Assembly (NCBI GenBank): GCA_003556835.1
Contig: PWQG01000397.1
Span: 1-24,869, forward strand
Length of the DNA stretch: 24,869 nucleotides
Reading direction: 5' to 3'
From: Gammaproteobacteria bacterium
GTDB taxonomy: Bacteria; Pseudomonadota; Gammaproteobacteria; Pseudomonadales; Pseudohongiellaceae
Numbering within the stretch: the stretch's first letter is position 1; the number at the start of each line of letters is the position of its first letter. The translations under genes and the position numbers were made by a program. A model generated the notes under the pieces. It searched no databases and was not told the origin of the DNA. It worked only from the letters and a program-made list of their open reading frames with translations. Positions 6,991-15,014 of the stretch are shown in pieces.

Positions 6991-7236
6991 ATGACGGACA
7001 AGCAGGAACAGGAAGCAATCGACTTTGAAGCTTCGCTGGAAAAACTCGAGACACTCGTCAATGCCATGGAAGAAGGCGACCTCAGCCTGGAAGATTCCCT
7101 GAAAGCGTTCGAAAACGGTATCAGACTCACCCGGGAATGCCAGCGCGCCCTGCAGGAGGCCGAACAGAAGGTACAGATCCTGATGGACCAGGACGGCACG
7201 CCAGAACCACTGGAAAACGAAAACCCGGATTCCTGA
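6991..7236 (+). CDS. xseB: Exodeoxyribonuclease VII small subunit
   Basis: An 81-residue acidic helical protein with the XseB pattern: DFEASLEKLETLVNAMEEGD (11-30) followed by LSLEDSLKAFENGIRL and a CQRALQEAEQKVQIL helix. XseB binds the large subunit XseA to form exonuclease VII, which degrades single-stranded DNA from both ends in the cytoplasm. The length is typical. The ATG at 6991 lies shortly after a predicted transcription start and behind a GGTGGA sequence; in-frame upstream starts would extend into the promoter. The stop TGA overlaps the ispA ATG by one base. The xseB-ispA-dxs order is widespread in Gammaproteobacteria. Confidence 0.93.
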   Translation: MTDKQEQEAIDFEASLEKLETLVNAMEEGDLSLEDSLKAFENGIRLTRECQRALQEAEQKVQILMDQDGTPEPLENENPDS

Positions 7237-8141
7237 TGGCCGATCGCAGCGCGTTCAACCTGGACGCCTACCTCGCAGACTGCCGGCAGCACTGCCATCG
7301 CTTTTTGGCACGGCAGATCCAAGCGCTACCCCCACTGCCATCCCCGCTCCGGGATGCCATGGAGTATGCCTGCCTGGGCAATGGCAAGTTGCTCCGGCCA
7401 GCCCTGGTCTATGCCAGCGCCCGGGCCTGCGGCGCAAGCACACGGCCGGACGGTTTTGCGGCAGCGGTGGAATTGATCCATTGCTACTCACTGATTCATG
7501 ATGATCTGCCCGCCATGGATGACGACGAGTTGCGACGTGGCCGCCCCACGGTCCACCGTGCCTTTGACGAAGCCACCGCAATATTGGCCGGGGACGCACT
7601 ACAGGCACTGGCCTTCGAGCTGCTGGCCGAGGACCCTTGTGTCCAAAGCAATGCAAGGACCCTGCAAAAGTGTCTTCGACTGCTCAGCCGGGCCGCCGGC
7701 TACACGGGCATGGTGGGAGGCCAGAGCATCGACATTGCACACGCGGACCAGACCATGAACATTGAGCAGCTTGAGCGGATGCATCGCCTCAAGACCGGTG
7801 CACTGATCCGGACGAGTGTCGAACTGGGCAACCTGGCAGCCGGCAACGAACATGATGAACGACTCCCCTCGCTGTGCCGCTACGCCGACTGCATCGGCCT
7901 GGCTTTCCAGGTCCAGGATGACATACTGGATGTGACTGGTGAGACGGACGTGCTGGGCAAGACCGGCGGCGCCGATGCCGCTCGCAACAAACCCACCTAT
8001 GTTTCCCTGCTGGGACTGGAACAGGCACGGATCAAGGCACAACAACTTACGCAAGAAGCGCTCGACTGCCTTGCCGGTTTCGGCCCGGAGGCTGAAGCGC
8101 TTCGGGCCATGGCAGTGCACATCACCAGGCGCGGACACTGA
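7236..8141 (+). CDS. ispA: Farnesyl diphosphate synthase (geranyltranstransferase)
   Basis: A 301-residue short-chain trans-isoprenyl diphosphate synthase that condenses dimethylallyl and isopentenyl diphosphates to farnesyl diphosphate, precursor of undecaprenyl phosphate, quinones and haem O. The first aspartate-rich motif is DDLPAMDDD (89-97), with the two-residue insertion typical of bacterial type II enzymes; the second is DDILD (228-232). GNGKLLRP (48-55), RGRPTVH (101-107), GGQSIDIAH (161-169) and the KTGAL motif are also intact. Length matches E. coli IspA (299). The ATG overlaps the xseB stop by one base, indicating translational coupling. Confidence 0.96.
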   Translation: MADRSAFNLDAYLADCRQHCHRFLARQIQALPPLPSPLRDAMEYACLGNGKLLRPALVYASARACGASTRPDGFAAAVELIHCYSLIHDDLPAMDDDELRRGRPTVHRAFDEATAILAGDALQALAFELLAEDPCVQSNARTLQKCLRLLSRAAGYTGMVGGQSIDIAHADQTMNIEQLERMHRLKTGALIRTSVELGNLAAGNEHDERLPSLCRYADCIGLAFQVQDDILDVTGETDVLGKTGGADAARNKPTYVSLLGLEQARIKAQQLTQEALDCLAGFGPEAEALRAMAVHITRRGH

Positions 8142-8152
8142 AACAACCCGGG

Positions 8153-8253
8153 CATACAGGGCGAAATTTGACGCCGCAGATCAGCTCGATTAACGTGAAC
8201 GATTACCTCCGGGGGCTCATAAACCCGGAAACGCATACAGGCAGACATACAGG
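8153..8253 (+). repeat. Three copies of CATACAGG in the ispA-dxs gap
   Basis: The octamer CATACAGG occurs at 8153-8160, 8234-8241 and 8246-8253. The last two are 12 bases apart in direct tandem, and the final one ends two bases before the dxs start codon, where a ribosome-binding site would be expected. No role is known. Confidence 0.4.
8208..8229 (+). promoter_or_regulatory. Hairpin in dxs leader
   Basis: TCCGGG (8208-8213) pairs perfectly with CCCGGA (8224-8229) around a 10-base loop in the 114-base gap before dxs. No T-tract follows, so it is not an intrinsic terminator. It could act as an RNA-processing or translational control element in the operon message. Confidence 0.35.
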
Positions 8254-8255
8254 TC

Positions 8256-10166
8256 ATGTTGGACAAAATACCACTGAGCCGCCCCGACACTCCGCTGCTG
8301 GATCAGATTGACGTTCCCGCCGATCTGCGGCGGATCGAACCGGAACGACTCCACGAACTTGCCCGCGAGCTGCGCAGCTTTCTGCTGTATTCGGTGGGCA
8401 AGACAGGTGGCCATTTTGGCGCCGGTCTCGGCGTGGTCGAACTGACCATCGCCCTGCATTATGTATTCAATACCCCCGATGATCGCCTGATCTGGGATGT
8501 CGGACACCAGAGTTATCCACACAAGATCCTGACCGGTCGCCGCGAACGCATGCTGACCATGCGGCAGTCCGGAGGGCTTGCCGCCTTCCCGTCGCGCGCC
8601 GAAAGTGACTATGACGCGTTCGGAGTCGGGCATTCCAGCACCTCGATAAGTGCCGCCCTGGGAATGATGGTGGCCGCCCGGGATCAGGGCCTGGACCGCT
8701 ACCCCATTGCCGTGATCGGGGATGGCGCCATGACCGCGGGCATGGCATTCGAGGCGCTGAATCATGCCGGGGAACTGGACGACAATATGCTTGTAGTCCT
8801 CAATGACAACAACATGTCCATTTCCCGCAACGTCGGCGGTCTATCGAGTTACTTCGCCCGCATGTGGGCCAGCAAGCCCTACAACTTCATCCGCTCGGGC
8901 AGCAAGAAAGTCCTTTCGCATATCCCACCTGCGCTCAAAGCCGCCCACCGGGCCGAGGAATACATGAAAGGCATGGTGTCGCCCGGCACCCTGTTCGAGG
9001 AAATGGGCTTCAATTACATCGGTCTGATCGATGGGCACGATCTCGAGGGCCTGATCGACGTGCTTGGCAACATCCGAAACCTGCGTGGACCACAGCTGCT
9101 GCATGTGGTCACCCAGAAAGGCAAGGGATACAAAGCCTCCGAGGCGGATCCTTTCGGCATGCATGCACTGAGCAAGATCGAACCACAAGCCGGCAAGCGC
9201 CCTGCGCCCGAGCAGAAGCAGCAGGAAGTACCCGGCTATTCAGCCGTGTTCGGACAATGGCTCTGTGACATGGCCGCAACCGATCCCGCCATTATCGGTA
9301 TCACACCTGCAATGAGCGCCGGTTCGGGCATGGACCATTTTGCCGAACGCTTTCCGCAACGCTTCCATGATGTGGCCATCGCCGAACAACATGCGGTCAC
9401 ATTTGCCGCCGGCCTGGCCTGTGACGGCATGAAGCCGGTCGTGGCAATCTATTCCACCTTCCTGCAACGCGCCTACGATCAATTGATCCACGACGTGGCG
9501 CTGCAGGACCTGGACGTACTTTTCGCCATTGATCGGGCGGGACTGGTGGGTGAAGATGGCCCGACCCATAATGGCAGTTTCGACCTCACGTTCCTGCGCT
9601 GCATACCGAATATGGTCATCATGGCGCCAGCGGACGAAAATGAAACCCGGCAGATGTTGTATACCGGCTATCAACATCGTGGCCCGGCCGCCGTGCGTTA
9701 CCCCAGGGGCAAGGGGCCGGGTGTCATGCCGGAGGAAACCATGCGTCCGCTGGCCATTGGCAAAGGCGAAGTGGTTGAGCAGGGCGAAACCGTGGCCATC
9801 CTGGCCTTCGGCAGTATGGTCCATCCGGCCCGCGAGGTGGCCCGGGAGCTGCAATGCACGGTGGCCAACATGCGCTTCATCAAACCACTGGACCATGAGC
9901 TGATCCGCGAACTGGCATCGCGCCACGACCTGCTGGTGACACTGGAGGAAAACGTTGTCGCTGGCGGTGCAGGCTCTGCAGTCAATGAGCTTCTGCTGGC
10001 TGAAGATTACCGCATAGCCGTGCTCAACCTGGGCTTGCCGGACCGATTCATTGAACACGGTAAACCCGCACAGATGCTGAGCGACGCCGGACTCGACGTC
10101 ACCCAGATCAAAACAGCCATTCGCGCGCGACTCAAGCAGTCGCGCATTCAATCACAAGCAGTGTGA
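8256..10166 (+). CDS. dxs: 1-deoxy-D-xylulose-5-phosphate synthase
   Basis: A 636-residue thiamine-diphosphate enzyme that condenses pyruvate and glyceraldehyde 3-phosphate, the first step of the non-mevalonate isoprenoid pathway. Visible motifs include WDVGHQSYPHK (80-90), VGHSSTSIS (124-132), the cofactor motif GDGAMTAG (155-162) through NDNNMS (183-188), and the catalytic glutamate in AEQHAV (Glu377). The C-terminal transketolase domain has RYPRG and KPLDHE segments. Length is close to E. coli Dxs (620). The ATG at 8256 gives an N terminus in register with the family, but the ribosome-binding site is weak (CAGGT directly before the start). It sits between ispA and cobO on the same strand; ThDP supply connects it with thiL in the opposite operon. 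Confidence 0.97.
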   Translation: MLDKIPLSRPDTPLLDQIDVPADLRRIEPERLHELARELRSFLLYSVGKTGGHFGAGLGVVELTIALHYVFNTPDDRLIWDVGHQSYPHKILTGRRERMLTMRQSGGLAAFPSRAESDYDAFGVGHSSTSISAALGMMVAARDQGLDRYPIAVIGDGAMTAGMAFEALNHAGELDDNMLVVLNDNNMSISRNVGGLSSYFARMWASKPYNFIRSGSKKVLSHIPPALKAAHRAEEYMKGMVSPGTLFEEMGFNYIGLIDGHDLEGLIDVLGNIRNLRGPQLLHVVTQKGKGYKASEADPFGMHALSKIEPQAGKRPAPEQKQQEVPGYSAVFGQWLCDMAATDPAIIGITPAMSAGSGMDHFAERFPQRFHDVAIAEQHAVTFAAGLACDGMKPVVAIYSTFLQRAYDQLIHDVALQDLDVLFAIDRAGLVGEDGPTHNGSFDLTFLRCIPNMVIMAPADENETRQMLYTGYQHRGPAAVRYPRGKGPGVMPEETMRPLAIGKGEVVEQGETVAILAFGSMVHPAREVARELQCTVANMRFIKPLDHELIRELASRHDLLVTLEENVVAGGAGSAVNELLLAEDYRIAVLNLGLPDRFIEHGKPAQMLSDAGLDVTQIKTAIRARLKQSRIQSQAV

Positions 10167-10175
10167 AACCAGACC

Positions 10176-10793
10176 ATGAGCGAACAGGACAGTGATACCG
10201 AGCGCAATGCGCGTCACAAACGTGCGATGCAACGCAAGAAAGCCCATGTGGACCAGCGTATTGCCCAGGCGACCATCGACAAGGGGTTGCTGGTGGTACT
10301 GACCGGCAACGGAAAAGGCAAGAGCTCCTCGGCTTTCGGCATGCTCGCACGCAGCGTCGGACACGGCATGCGCTGCGGCGTGGTGCAATTCATCAAGGGG
10401 CAATGGGAGTGTGGTGAACAGCTGCTGTTCAACGACCATCCCCTGGTCGAATTTCATGTCATGAACACCGGCTTCACCTGGGAAACCCAGGATCGTGAAA
10501 AAGACATCGCCGCTGCGGAGGCCACCTGGCACCAGGCAGAAAAGCTGCTCGCCGATCCCGATTGCCAGGTCGTGTTACTCGACGAGCTGACCTATATGCT
10601 GACCTACGGCTACCTGGACAGTGATCGCGTTTGTCAGGCACTGGAATCGCGCCCGGCAGACCAGCACGTGATCATCACCGGTCGCAATGCCAGTGATCGA
10701 CTGACCGGACTCGCGGATACCGTCAGCGAGGTACGGGACATCAAACACGCCTTCAACAGCGGCATCCGGGTGCAGAAAGGTATCGACTACTGA
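10176..10793 (+). CDS. cobO: Cob(I)yrinic acid a,c-diamide (corrinoid) adenosyltransferase
   Basis: A 205-residue CobA/CobO/BtuR-family enzyme that transfers the adenosyl group of ATP to Co(I) corrinoids to make adenosylcobalamin or its precursors. The P-loop GNGKGKSS (44-51) and the Walker B-like VVLLDELTYML (132-142) are intact, as are QFIKGQWECGE and GRNASD. The N-terminal basic helix (HKRAMQRKKAHVDQRIAQA) is typical of the family. The gene starts nine bases after the dxs stop without a clear ribosome-binding site of its own, so coupling to dxs translation is likely. No corrin-ring biosynthesis genes are nearby, which suggests salvage (btuR role) rather than de novo synthesis. Confidence 0.94.
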   Translation: MSEQDSDTERNARHKRAMQRKKAHVDQRIAQATIDKGLLVVLTGNGKGKSSSAFGMLARSVGHGMRCGVVQFIKGQWECGEQLLFNDHPLVEFHVMNTGFTWETQDREKDIAAAEATWHQAEKLLADPDCQVVLLDELTYMLTYGYLDSDRVCQALESRPADQHVIITGRNASDRLTGLADTVSEVRDIKHAFNSGIRVQKGIDY

Positions 10794-10810
10794 GTACGGA
10801 GGCGAATCTC

Positions 10811-11713
10811 ATGCGCCGCTTGCTGACTTGCCTGACGCCCCTGCTGTTAAGCCTGCCGATACCACTGTCCGCCAATCCGGTCGAAGTGATTGACGACAAT
10901 GGGAACACGGTCGCACTTTCCGCGCCGGCACAGCGGATCATCAGCCTCGCGCCCTCCATGACGGAGCTGTTGTTCAGCCTGGGTGCGGGTGAACAGATCA
11001 AGGGTGTGGTCGCCTACAGCAATCATCCCCCTGCTGCCCGGGAACTGCCGGTGGTGGCCCAGCATGACCGCCTGGACCTGGAGTCCATTCTGGCATTGCA
11101 ACCCGATCTGGTGGTCGCCTGGCGCAGCGGCAACCCGCGAGCGGCCCTGCAACAGCTTCGCGATCTGGGCATCACCGTGTACGTGGCCGAACCGGTGATC
11201 ATGGACGACATTGCCCGGCAACTCGAACGTCTGGGAGAGTTGACCGGACACGCGGAAACGGGACAGCAGCTCGCCTCCGATTTTCGTGCGCAACTGCAGG
11301 AAATCACCTCAGATACTGCACCCGGGACCGAAGCCGTGCGTGTGTTCTACCAGGTCTGGCACCAACCGGTAATCAGCGTGGGAGGAGCGGAACTGATCAA
11401 TGACATGATACGCAGCTGCGGCGGTGTGAACATCTTTGCCGATTTGCCGCCCGGCCCCACCGTGGACATTGAGTCGGTACTGCTGAGAAACCCTGAGCTG
11501 ATCATCGCCAGCGGCAGCAGCAACGACGAGCGCCCGGAATGGCTGGATCGATGGCGCCGCTGGCCGGATCTGCCGGCAACCATCGGTGATCACCTCTATC
11601 ATATCCCTCCTGACCTGGTGCAACGACACAGCCTGCGGGCCCTGCAAGGACTGCGGCAGATATGCCAATACATCCAGCAGGCGGCCGACGATGACTCAAG
11701 TTCCGGCCTCTAG
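10811..11713 (+). CDS. btuF: Periplasmic cobalamin-binding protein (BtuF-like)
   Basis: A 300-residue class III periplasmic binding protein with a signal peptide (about 1-21, ending PLSANP). The family opening RIISLAPSMTELLFSLGAG (42-60) is followed by LDLESILALQPDLVV and a C-terminal lobe with VDIESVLLRNPELII. BtuF binds vitamin B12 in the periplasm and delivers it to BtuCD. The permease and ATPase genes are not in this window. Siderophore- and haem-binding proteins share the fold, but location 17 bases after the corrinoid adenosyltransferase favours a corrinoid ligand. GGAGG eight bases before the ATG supports the start. The stop TAG is followed six bases later by an in-frame ATG of the next gene. 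Confidence 0.88.
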   Translation: MRRLLTCLTPLLLSLPIPLSANPVEVIDDNGNTVALSAPAQRIISLAPSMTELLFSLGAGEQIKGVVAYSNHPPAARELPVVAQHDRLDLESILALQPDLVVAWRSGNPRAALQQLRDLGITVYVAEPVIMDDIARQLERLGELTGHAETGQQLASDFRAQLQEITSDTAPGTEAVRVFYQVWHQPVISVGGAELINDMIRSCGGVNIFADLPPGPTVDIESVLLRNPELIIASGSSNDERPEWLDRWRRWPDLPATIGDHLYHIPPDLVQRHSLRALQGLRQICQYIQQAADDDSSSGL

Positions 11714-11719
11714 TGGGCC

Positions 11720-11911
11720 ATGCAGAACCAGCAGATGGCTCAGGAAACGCTGCGGCGGCGCCGGCAGCAGTTACAGAGGGTCGAGGGCGCCCTGCAGCGC
11801 ATTGAACTGGATGACTTCGGCTACTGTGCGCTGTGTGACAAGGAGCTCGACAACCGACGCCTTGATATCGATCCGACCACCACACGTTGCATCGAATGCC
11901 TGGACCTCTAA
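11720..11911 (+). CDS. Short TraR/DksA-type C4 zinc finger protein
   Basis: A 63-residue protein with a charged N-terminal helix (QETLRRRRQQLQRVEGALQR) and a canonical zinc finger with spacing C-x2-C-x17-C-x2-C: CALC at 36-39 and CIEC at 57-60. The same finger is found in DksA, TraR and related proteins that bind in the RNA polymerase secondary channel. It is shorter than DksA (151 residues) and close to plasmid TraR (73), so it would lack the long coiled coil. The ATG at 11720 lies six bases after the btuF stop, in the same frame, with no clear ribosome-binding site; coupling to btuF is likely. It is convergent with ribA. It may be a small transcription modulator, but its target is unknown. 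Confidence 0.8.
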   Translation: MQNQQMAQETLRRRRQQLQRVEGALQRIELDDFGYCALCDKELDNRRLDIDPTTTRCIECLDL

Positions 11912-11932
11912 GCCCGGCAACTTCTGATCCAT

Positions 11933-12529
11933 TCACCAGTTACCGTGCAGGATATGCCCCAGCTTGCTGACCTTAGCCGCCAGATAACTTTCGTTGTGGC
12001 GATTGAGCCCGGTCTGGATCGGCAAGCGCTGCACCACATCAATACCAATTGATTCCAGCGCGGCCACCTTGCGCGGATTATTGGTCATCAAGCGCAGTTT
12101 GTGCACACCAAAATGCTCCAGCATCGGCTGGCAGATTTCGTATTCCCGGCCATCGGCCAGGAAACCCAGTTGTTCATTGGCTTCCACCGTATCGGCGCCC
12201 TGGTCCTGCAGTGAGTAGGCCTTGATCTTGTTGAGCAGACCAATCCCCCTGCCCTCCTGCCGGAGATAGAGAATCAGGCCACGCCCGGCATCGGCGATCT
12301 GTTCCATGGCAAACTGTAGCTGGGGGCCGCAATCACAACGCAGGCTGAACAGGGCATCGCCGGTCAAGCACTCGGAATGGACCCGGCACAGCACCGGTTC
12401 ATCACCTTGCAGATCACCCATGCTCAGGGCGATATGCTCCTTTCCGGCAACCAGATCCTCGAAGCCATGGATACTGAAAACACCCCATTCTGTCGGCAGG
12501 GTGGCACTTGCCACATAATTGATTCTCAC
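11933..12529 (-). CDS. ribA: GTP cyclohydrolase II
   Basis: A 198-residue enzyme that opens GTP to 2,5-diamino-6-ribosylamino-pyrimidinone phosphate, the first committed step of riboflavin synthesis. The zinc ligands are intact in HSECLTGDALFSLRCDCG (Cys54, Cys65, Cys67), as are RQEGRGIGLLNK (90-101), DQGADTVEAN and TNNPRK. The GTG at 12529 is chosen because GAGG lies six bases upstream and it gives an N terminus (RINYVASATLP) in register with E. coli and Pseudomonas RibA. A TTG at 12544 overlapping the pgpA stop would add five residues. It is the last gene of the rib operon run and supplies the activity that appears lost from RibBA. Confidence 0.96.
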   Translation of the reverse strand: MRINYVASATLPTEWGVFSIHGFEDLVAGKEHIALSMGDLQGDEPVLCRVHSECLTGDALFSLRCDCGPQLQFAMEQIADAGRGLILYLRQEGRGIGLLNKIKAYSLQDQGADTVEANEQLGFLADGREYEICQPMLEHFGVHKLRLMTNNPRKVAALESIGIDVVQRLPIQTGLNRHNESYLAAKVSKLGHILHGNW

Positions 12530-12540
12530 TCGTAACCTCG

Positions 12541-13017
12541 TCAAAGTAGTATCGCTGCCAGCACTTGCAGACAGATCAGGGCCATGATGCCGGCGAGGAC
12601 ATCATCCACCATGATTCCGGTACCCCCTCCGACATGCTGATCGAGCCAGCGGATCGGCCAGGGTTTGATCACATCAAAAAAGCGGAACAGGATAAAGCCG
12701 ACCACAACCCAGATCCAGCCTGGAGGTGCCAGCATCATCGTGATCCAGAAGCCCACGAACTCATCCCAGACAATACCACCATGGTCATGTACACCGATAT
12801 CCTCGGCGGTTCGACCACAAAGCCAAACCCCGAACACATACGTGACCAGCAGAAACAGCAAATACAACTGCCAACTCATATCCGGTAACAGAAGGTACAG
12901 GGGCACGGCCGCCAGAGTTCCAAAGGTACCTGGCGCCTTCGGTGCTGCACCACTGCCGAAGCCAAATGCCACGAAGTGGATCGGATTACGCCATACTGAA
13001 GCCGGGGTTTCTGCCAT
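12541..13017 (-). CDS. pgpA: Phosphatidylglycerophosphatase A
   Basis: A 158-residue inner-membrane enzyme that removes the phosphate from phosphatidylglycerophosphate to give phosphatidylglycerol. PgpA hallmarks are present: FGFGSGAAPKAPGTFGTLAA (18-37), WDEFVGFW (84-91) and IMVDDVLAGI (135-144), with acidic residues Asp85, Glu86, Asp138 and Asp139 likely binding Mg. Three to four hydrophobic helices are evident. It lies between thiL and ribA, its usual neighbours in Pseudomonas-like genomes, with a 23-base gap to thiL and 11 bases to ribA. Confidence 0.95.
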   Translation of the reverse strand: MAETPASVWRNPIHFVAFGFGSGAAPKAPGTFGTLAAVPLYLLLPDMSWQLYLLFLLVTYVFGVWLCGRTAEDIGVHDHGGIVWDEFVGFWITMMLAPPGWIWVVVGFILFRFFDVIKPWPIRWLDQHVGGGTGIMVDDVLAGIMALICLQVLAAILL

Positions 13018-13040
13018 GATGCCTCTTCGCTAGTGGGCCA

Positions 13041-14027
13041 TTAGTGAAAATGCCGGTAACCGGTCACTCCCGGTTCAATGATATCAGGCGCTGCTCCGCG
13101 CCACTCGATACCCGCGGACTCGCGGATCCTGCCAATGGCGGTGACGGCAAGCCCCAGCTCCTGCATACAACGCTGGATCCTCTCGCTGTTCTCCGGCGCC
13201 GCCGTGAAACACAGCTCGTAGTCATCACCGCCGGAAATCGCCGCCTGCAACCGATCCCGCTCCGTGGCGGTCGGGATGCTCAGTTCAGACAAGGGCAGTC
13301 GCTCCACATCGATTTCAGCACCAACACCACTGGCCTGCAGGATGTGCCCCAGGTCAGACGCCAGACCGTCCGACAGATCAATGGCCGCCGAGGCCAGATC
13401 CCGCAACCCCTGACCGGCGGCAACGCGCGGTTCCGGATGATAATAGGCCCGCAGCACTGCCTCCCGATCGGCATCCGGCAGATCAGACAAGGCAGAATCT
13501 CCGCCAAGAACCAGGGGCAGAGCCATGGCCGAATCCCCCAGCCGGCCTGTGACATATATGATATCACCGACGCGGGCGCCACTGCGTTGCAGGGCCTTGC
13601 CCCGCGGCAGGGTGCCCTGAACCTGAATACAGATCGACAGCGGACCCCGCGTTGTATCACCACCGGCCAGGGGGCAGCGGAACTGCTGCGCGACATCCCC
13701 CAGGCCCTGCGCGAACGCAGCCAACCACCCGGTATCCGCTTGCGGCAGGCTTAGACCCAGGGTGAAACACAGGGGGGCAGCTCCCATCGCGGCCAGATCG
13801 CTGAGGTTGACCCGCAAGGCCTTTTCGGCGAGCCGGCGTGGATCACAGCCGGCGGGGAAATGTACATCTTCCTGCAGGCAGTCCATTGACATGGCCAGCT
13901 GTTCGCCAGGGGGAACCTCAAGCAGCGCACAGTCGTCGCCTATTCCCAGCACCAGTCCGGGTGCCGGGAAGGAAAGCTCGGCCACCGCAAAATGACGGCG
14001 GATCAGTTCAAATTCATCAAGCGCCAC
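13041..14027 (-). CDS. thiL: Thiamine-monophosphate kinase
   Basis: A 328-residue PurM-like ATP-dependent kinase that phosphorylates thiamine monophosphate to thiamine diphosphate, the cofactor used by Dxs. Visible motifs are LGIGDDCALL (27-36, nucleotide/Mg site), SMDCLQEDVHF (47-57), KALRVNLSDLAAMGA, the PLAGGDTTRG loop, AIDLSDGLASDLGH and SGGDDYELCF. Length matches E. coli ThiL (325). The start is GTG at 14027, giving MALDEFELI in register with the family, and it overlaps the end of nusB by 11 bases, which supports translational coupling. Confidence 0.96.
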   Translation of the reverse strand: MALDEFELIRRHFAVAELSFPAPGLVLGIGDDCALLEVPPGEQLAMSMDCLQEDVHFPAGCDPRRLAEKALRVNLSDLAAMGAAPLCFTLGLSLPQADTGWLAAFAQGLGDVAQQFRCPLAGGDTTRGPLSICIQVQGTLPRGKALQRSGARVGDIIYVTGRLGDSAMALPLVLGGDSALSDLPDADREAVLRAYYHPEPRVAAGQGLRDLASAAIDLSDGLASDLGHILQASGVGAEIDVERLPLSELSIPTATERDRLQAAISGGDDYELCFTAAPENSERIQRCMQELGLAVTAIGRIRESAGIEWRGAAPDIIEPGVTGYRHFH

Positions 14028-14511
14028 GTGTCTCAGCTACCCGGAGCGTTTTTGACGCACGATCCAGTATGCCGTTGACATACTTGTGGCTGTCGGTCGC
14101 CCCATAGACCTTGGCCAACTCCACCGCCTCGTTGATCACTACCCGATAGGGAATATCGATACGATCCTTCAATTCGTACGAGCCCAGACGCAGCAGCGCC
14201 AGCTCCACGGGATCGAGCCTGCTGATATCGCGATCCAGCAACGGGGCAATCAGGGCATCCAGCTCCTCGGCCTGTCCGGTGACGGCCGAGAACACCTCAC
14301 GGAAGTAATCCCGGTCGATGCGGCCTTTGTAATACACCAGGAACTCAGCCAGGATATCATTGACCGGCGCGCCCGCCATATGCCACTGATACAGCGCCTG
14401 CAGGATCATCCGCCGTGCCTTGTGGCGCTCGGAGAGCTTTTTCTTGCGAGCGCCCTGCTCCTGCAATGGGGCCGGGCCCGGTTCTGGCGTGTCCCTCGAT
14501 TCCGACATCAA
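14017..14511 (-). CDS. nusB: Transcription antitermination factor NusB
   Basis: A 164-residue helical RNA-binding protein that acts with NusE (S10) at boxA in rRNA antitermination. The arginine-rich helix KARRMILQALYQW (31-43) and the C-terminal YRVVINEAVELAKVYGATD segment followed by SHKYVNGILD are characteristic. It is about 25 residues longer than E. coli NusB (139) because of a Pro/Glu-rich N-terminal tail (about residues 1-25). It starts four bases after the ribH stop and overlaps thiL by 11 bases. The ribH-nusB-thiL order is conserved widely in Proteobacteria. Confidence 0.96.
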   Translation of the reverse strand: MMSESRDTPEPGPAPLQEQGARKKKLSERHKARRMILQALYQWHMAGAPVNDILAEFLVYYKGRIDRDYFREVFSAVTGQAEELDALIAPLLDRDISRLDPVELALLRLGSYELKDRIDIPYRVVINEAVELAKVYGATDSHKYVNGILDRASKTLRVAETRGA

Positions 14512-14515
14512 TGCC

Positions 14516-14992
14516 TCACCCTTCCAGTTGTTGCAGGACGCTCAACATTTCCAGAGCACCCAGTGCCGCCTCGGCGCCCTTGTTGCCAGCTTTGGTCCCG
14601 GCACGCTCGACAGCCTGTTCGATACTGTCCACGGTCAGCACACCAAAAGCCACCGGAATACCGCTGTCCAGGCTCACCTGGCTCAATCCTTTCACACACT
14701 CGCCGGCCACATATTCAAAATGCGGTGTCCCGCCTCGGATCACGGCCCCCAGCGCCACCACCGCGTCGTAGTCACCGGTGGCCACCACGCGTTTGGTGAG
14801 CAATGGTAACTCATAGGCGCCCGGCGCCTTGATGACTGTGATCTGCTCTTCCGGCACGCCATGTCGCCGTAGCGCATCAATCGCGCCCGCCTGCAGGCTG
14901 TCGACCACAAAGCTGTTGAAACGGGCCACCACCAGGGCGTAACGGCCACTGGTGTGCTGGAAATCGCCTTCAATCGTTCGGATATTGTTCAT
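14516..14992 (-). CDS. ribH: 6,7-dimethyl-8-ribityllumazine synthase
   Basis: A 158-residue capsid-forming enzyme that condenses 5-amino-6-ribitylamino-uracil with 3,4-dihydroxy-2-butanone 4-phosphate. The substrate-binding segments ARFNSFVVDSL (23-33), KAPGAYELP (55-63) and GAVIRGGTPHFEYV (82-95, with catalytic His91) and the C-terminal GNKGAEAA are intact. The ATG at 14992 is at the expected N terminus, and upstream in-frame residues come from the shadow of ribBA. It lies 22 bases after ribBA and 4 bases before nusB. Confidence 0.97.
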   Translation of the reverse strand: MNNIRTIEGDFQHTSGRYALVVARFNSFVVDSLQAGAIDALRRHGVPEEQITVIKAPGAYELPLLTKRVVATGDYDAVVALGAVIRGGTPHFEYVAGECVKGLSQVSLDSGIPVAFGVLTVDSIEQAVERAGTKAGNKGAEAALGALEMLSVLQQLEG

Positions 14993-15014
14993 CGTATTCC
15001 CCAATTCCTTTGCT

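Noticed and set aside
9240..10151. 303-codon open frame on the minus strand opposite dxs
   Set aside because: It is fully antisense to the conserved dxs C-terminal half, with a composition typical of a shadow frame.
12530..12544. TTG start for ribA overlapping the pgpA stop
   Set aside because: The GTG at 12529 has GAGG six bases upstream and matches the usual RibA N terminus; the TTG has neither support.
11710..13041. Identical 12-mer CTAGTGGGCCAT near 11710 and near 13032
   Set aside because: A few 12-base matches are expected by chance in a 25-kb window, and the two copies lie in unrelated contexts.
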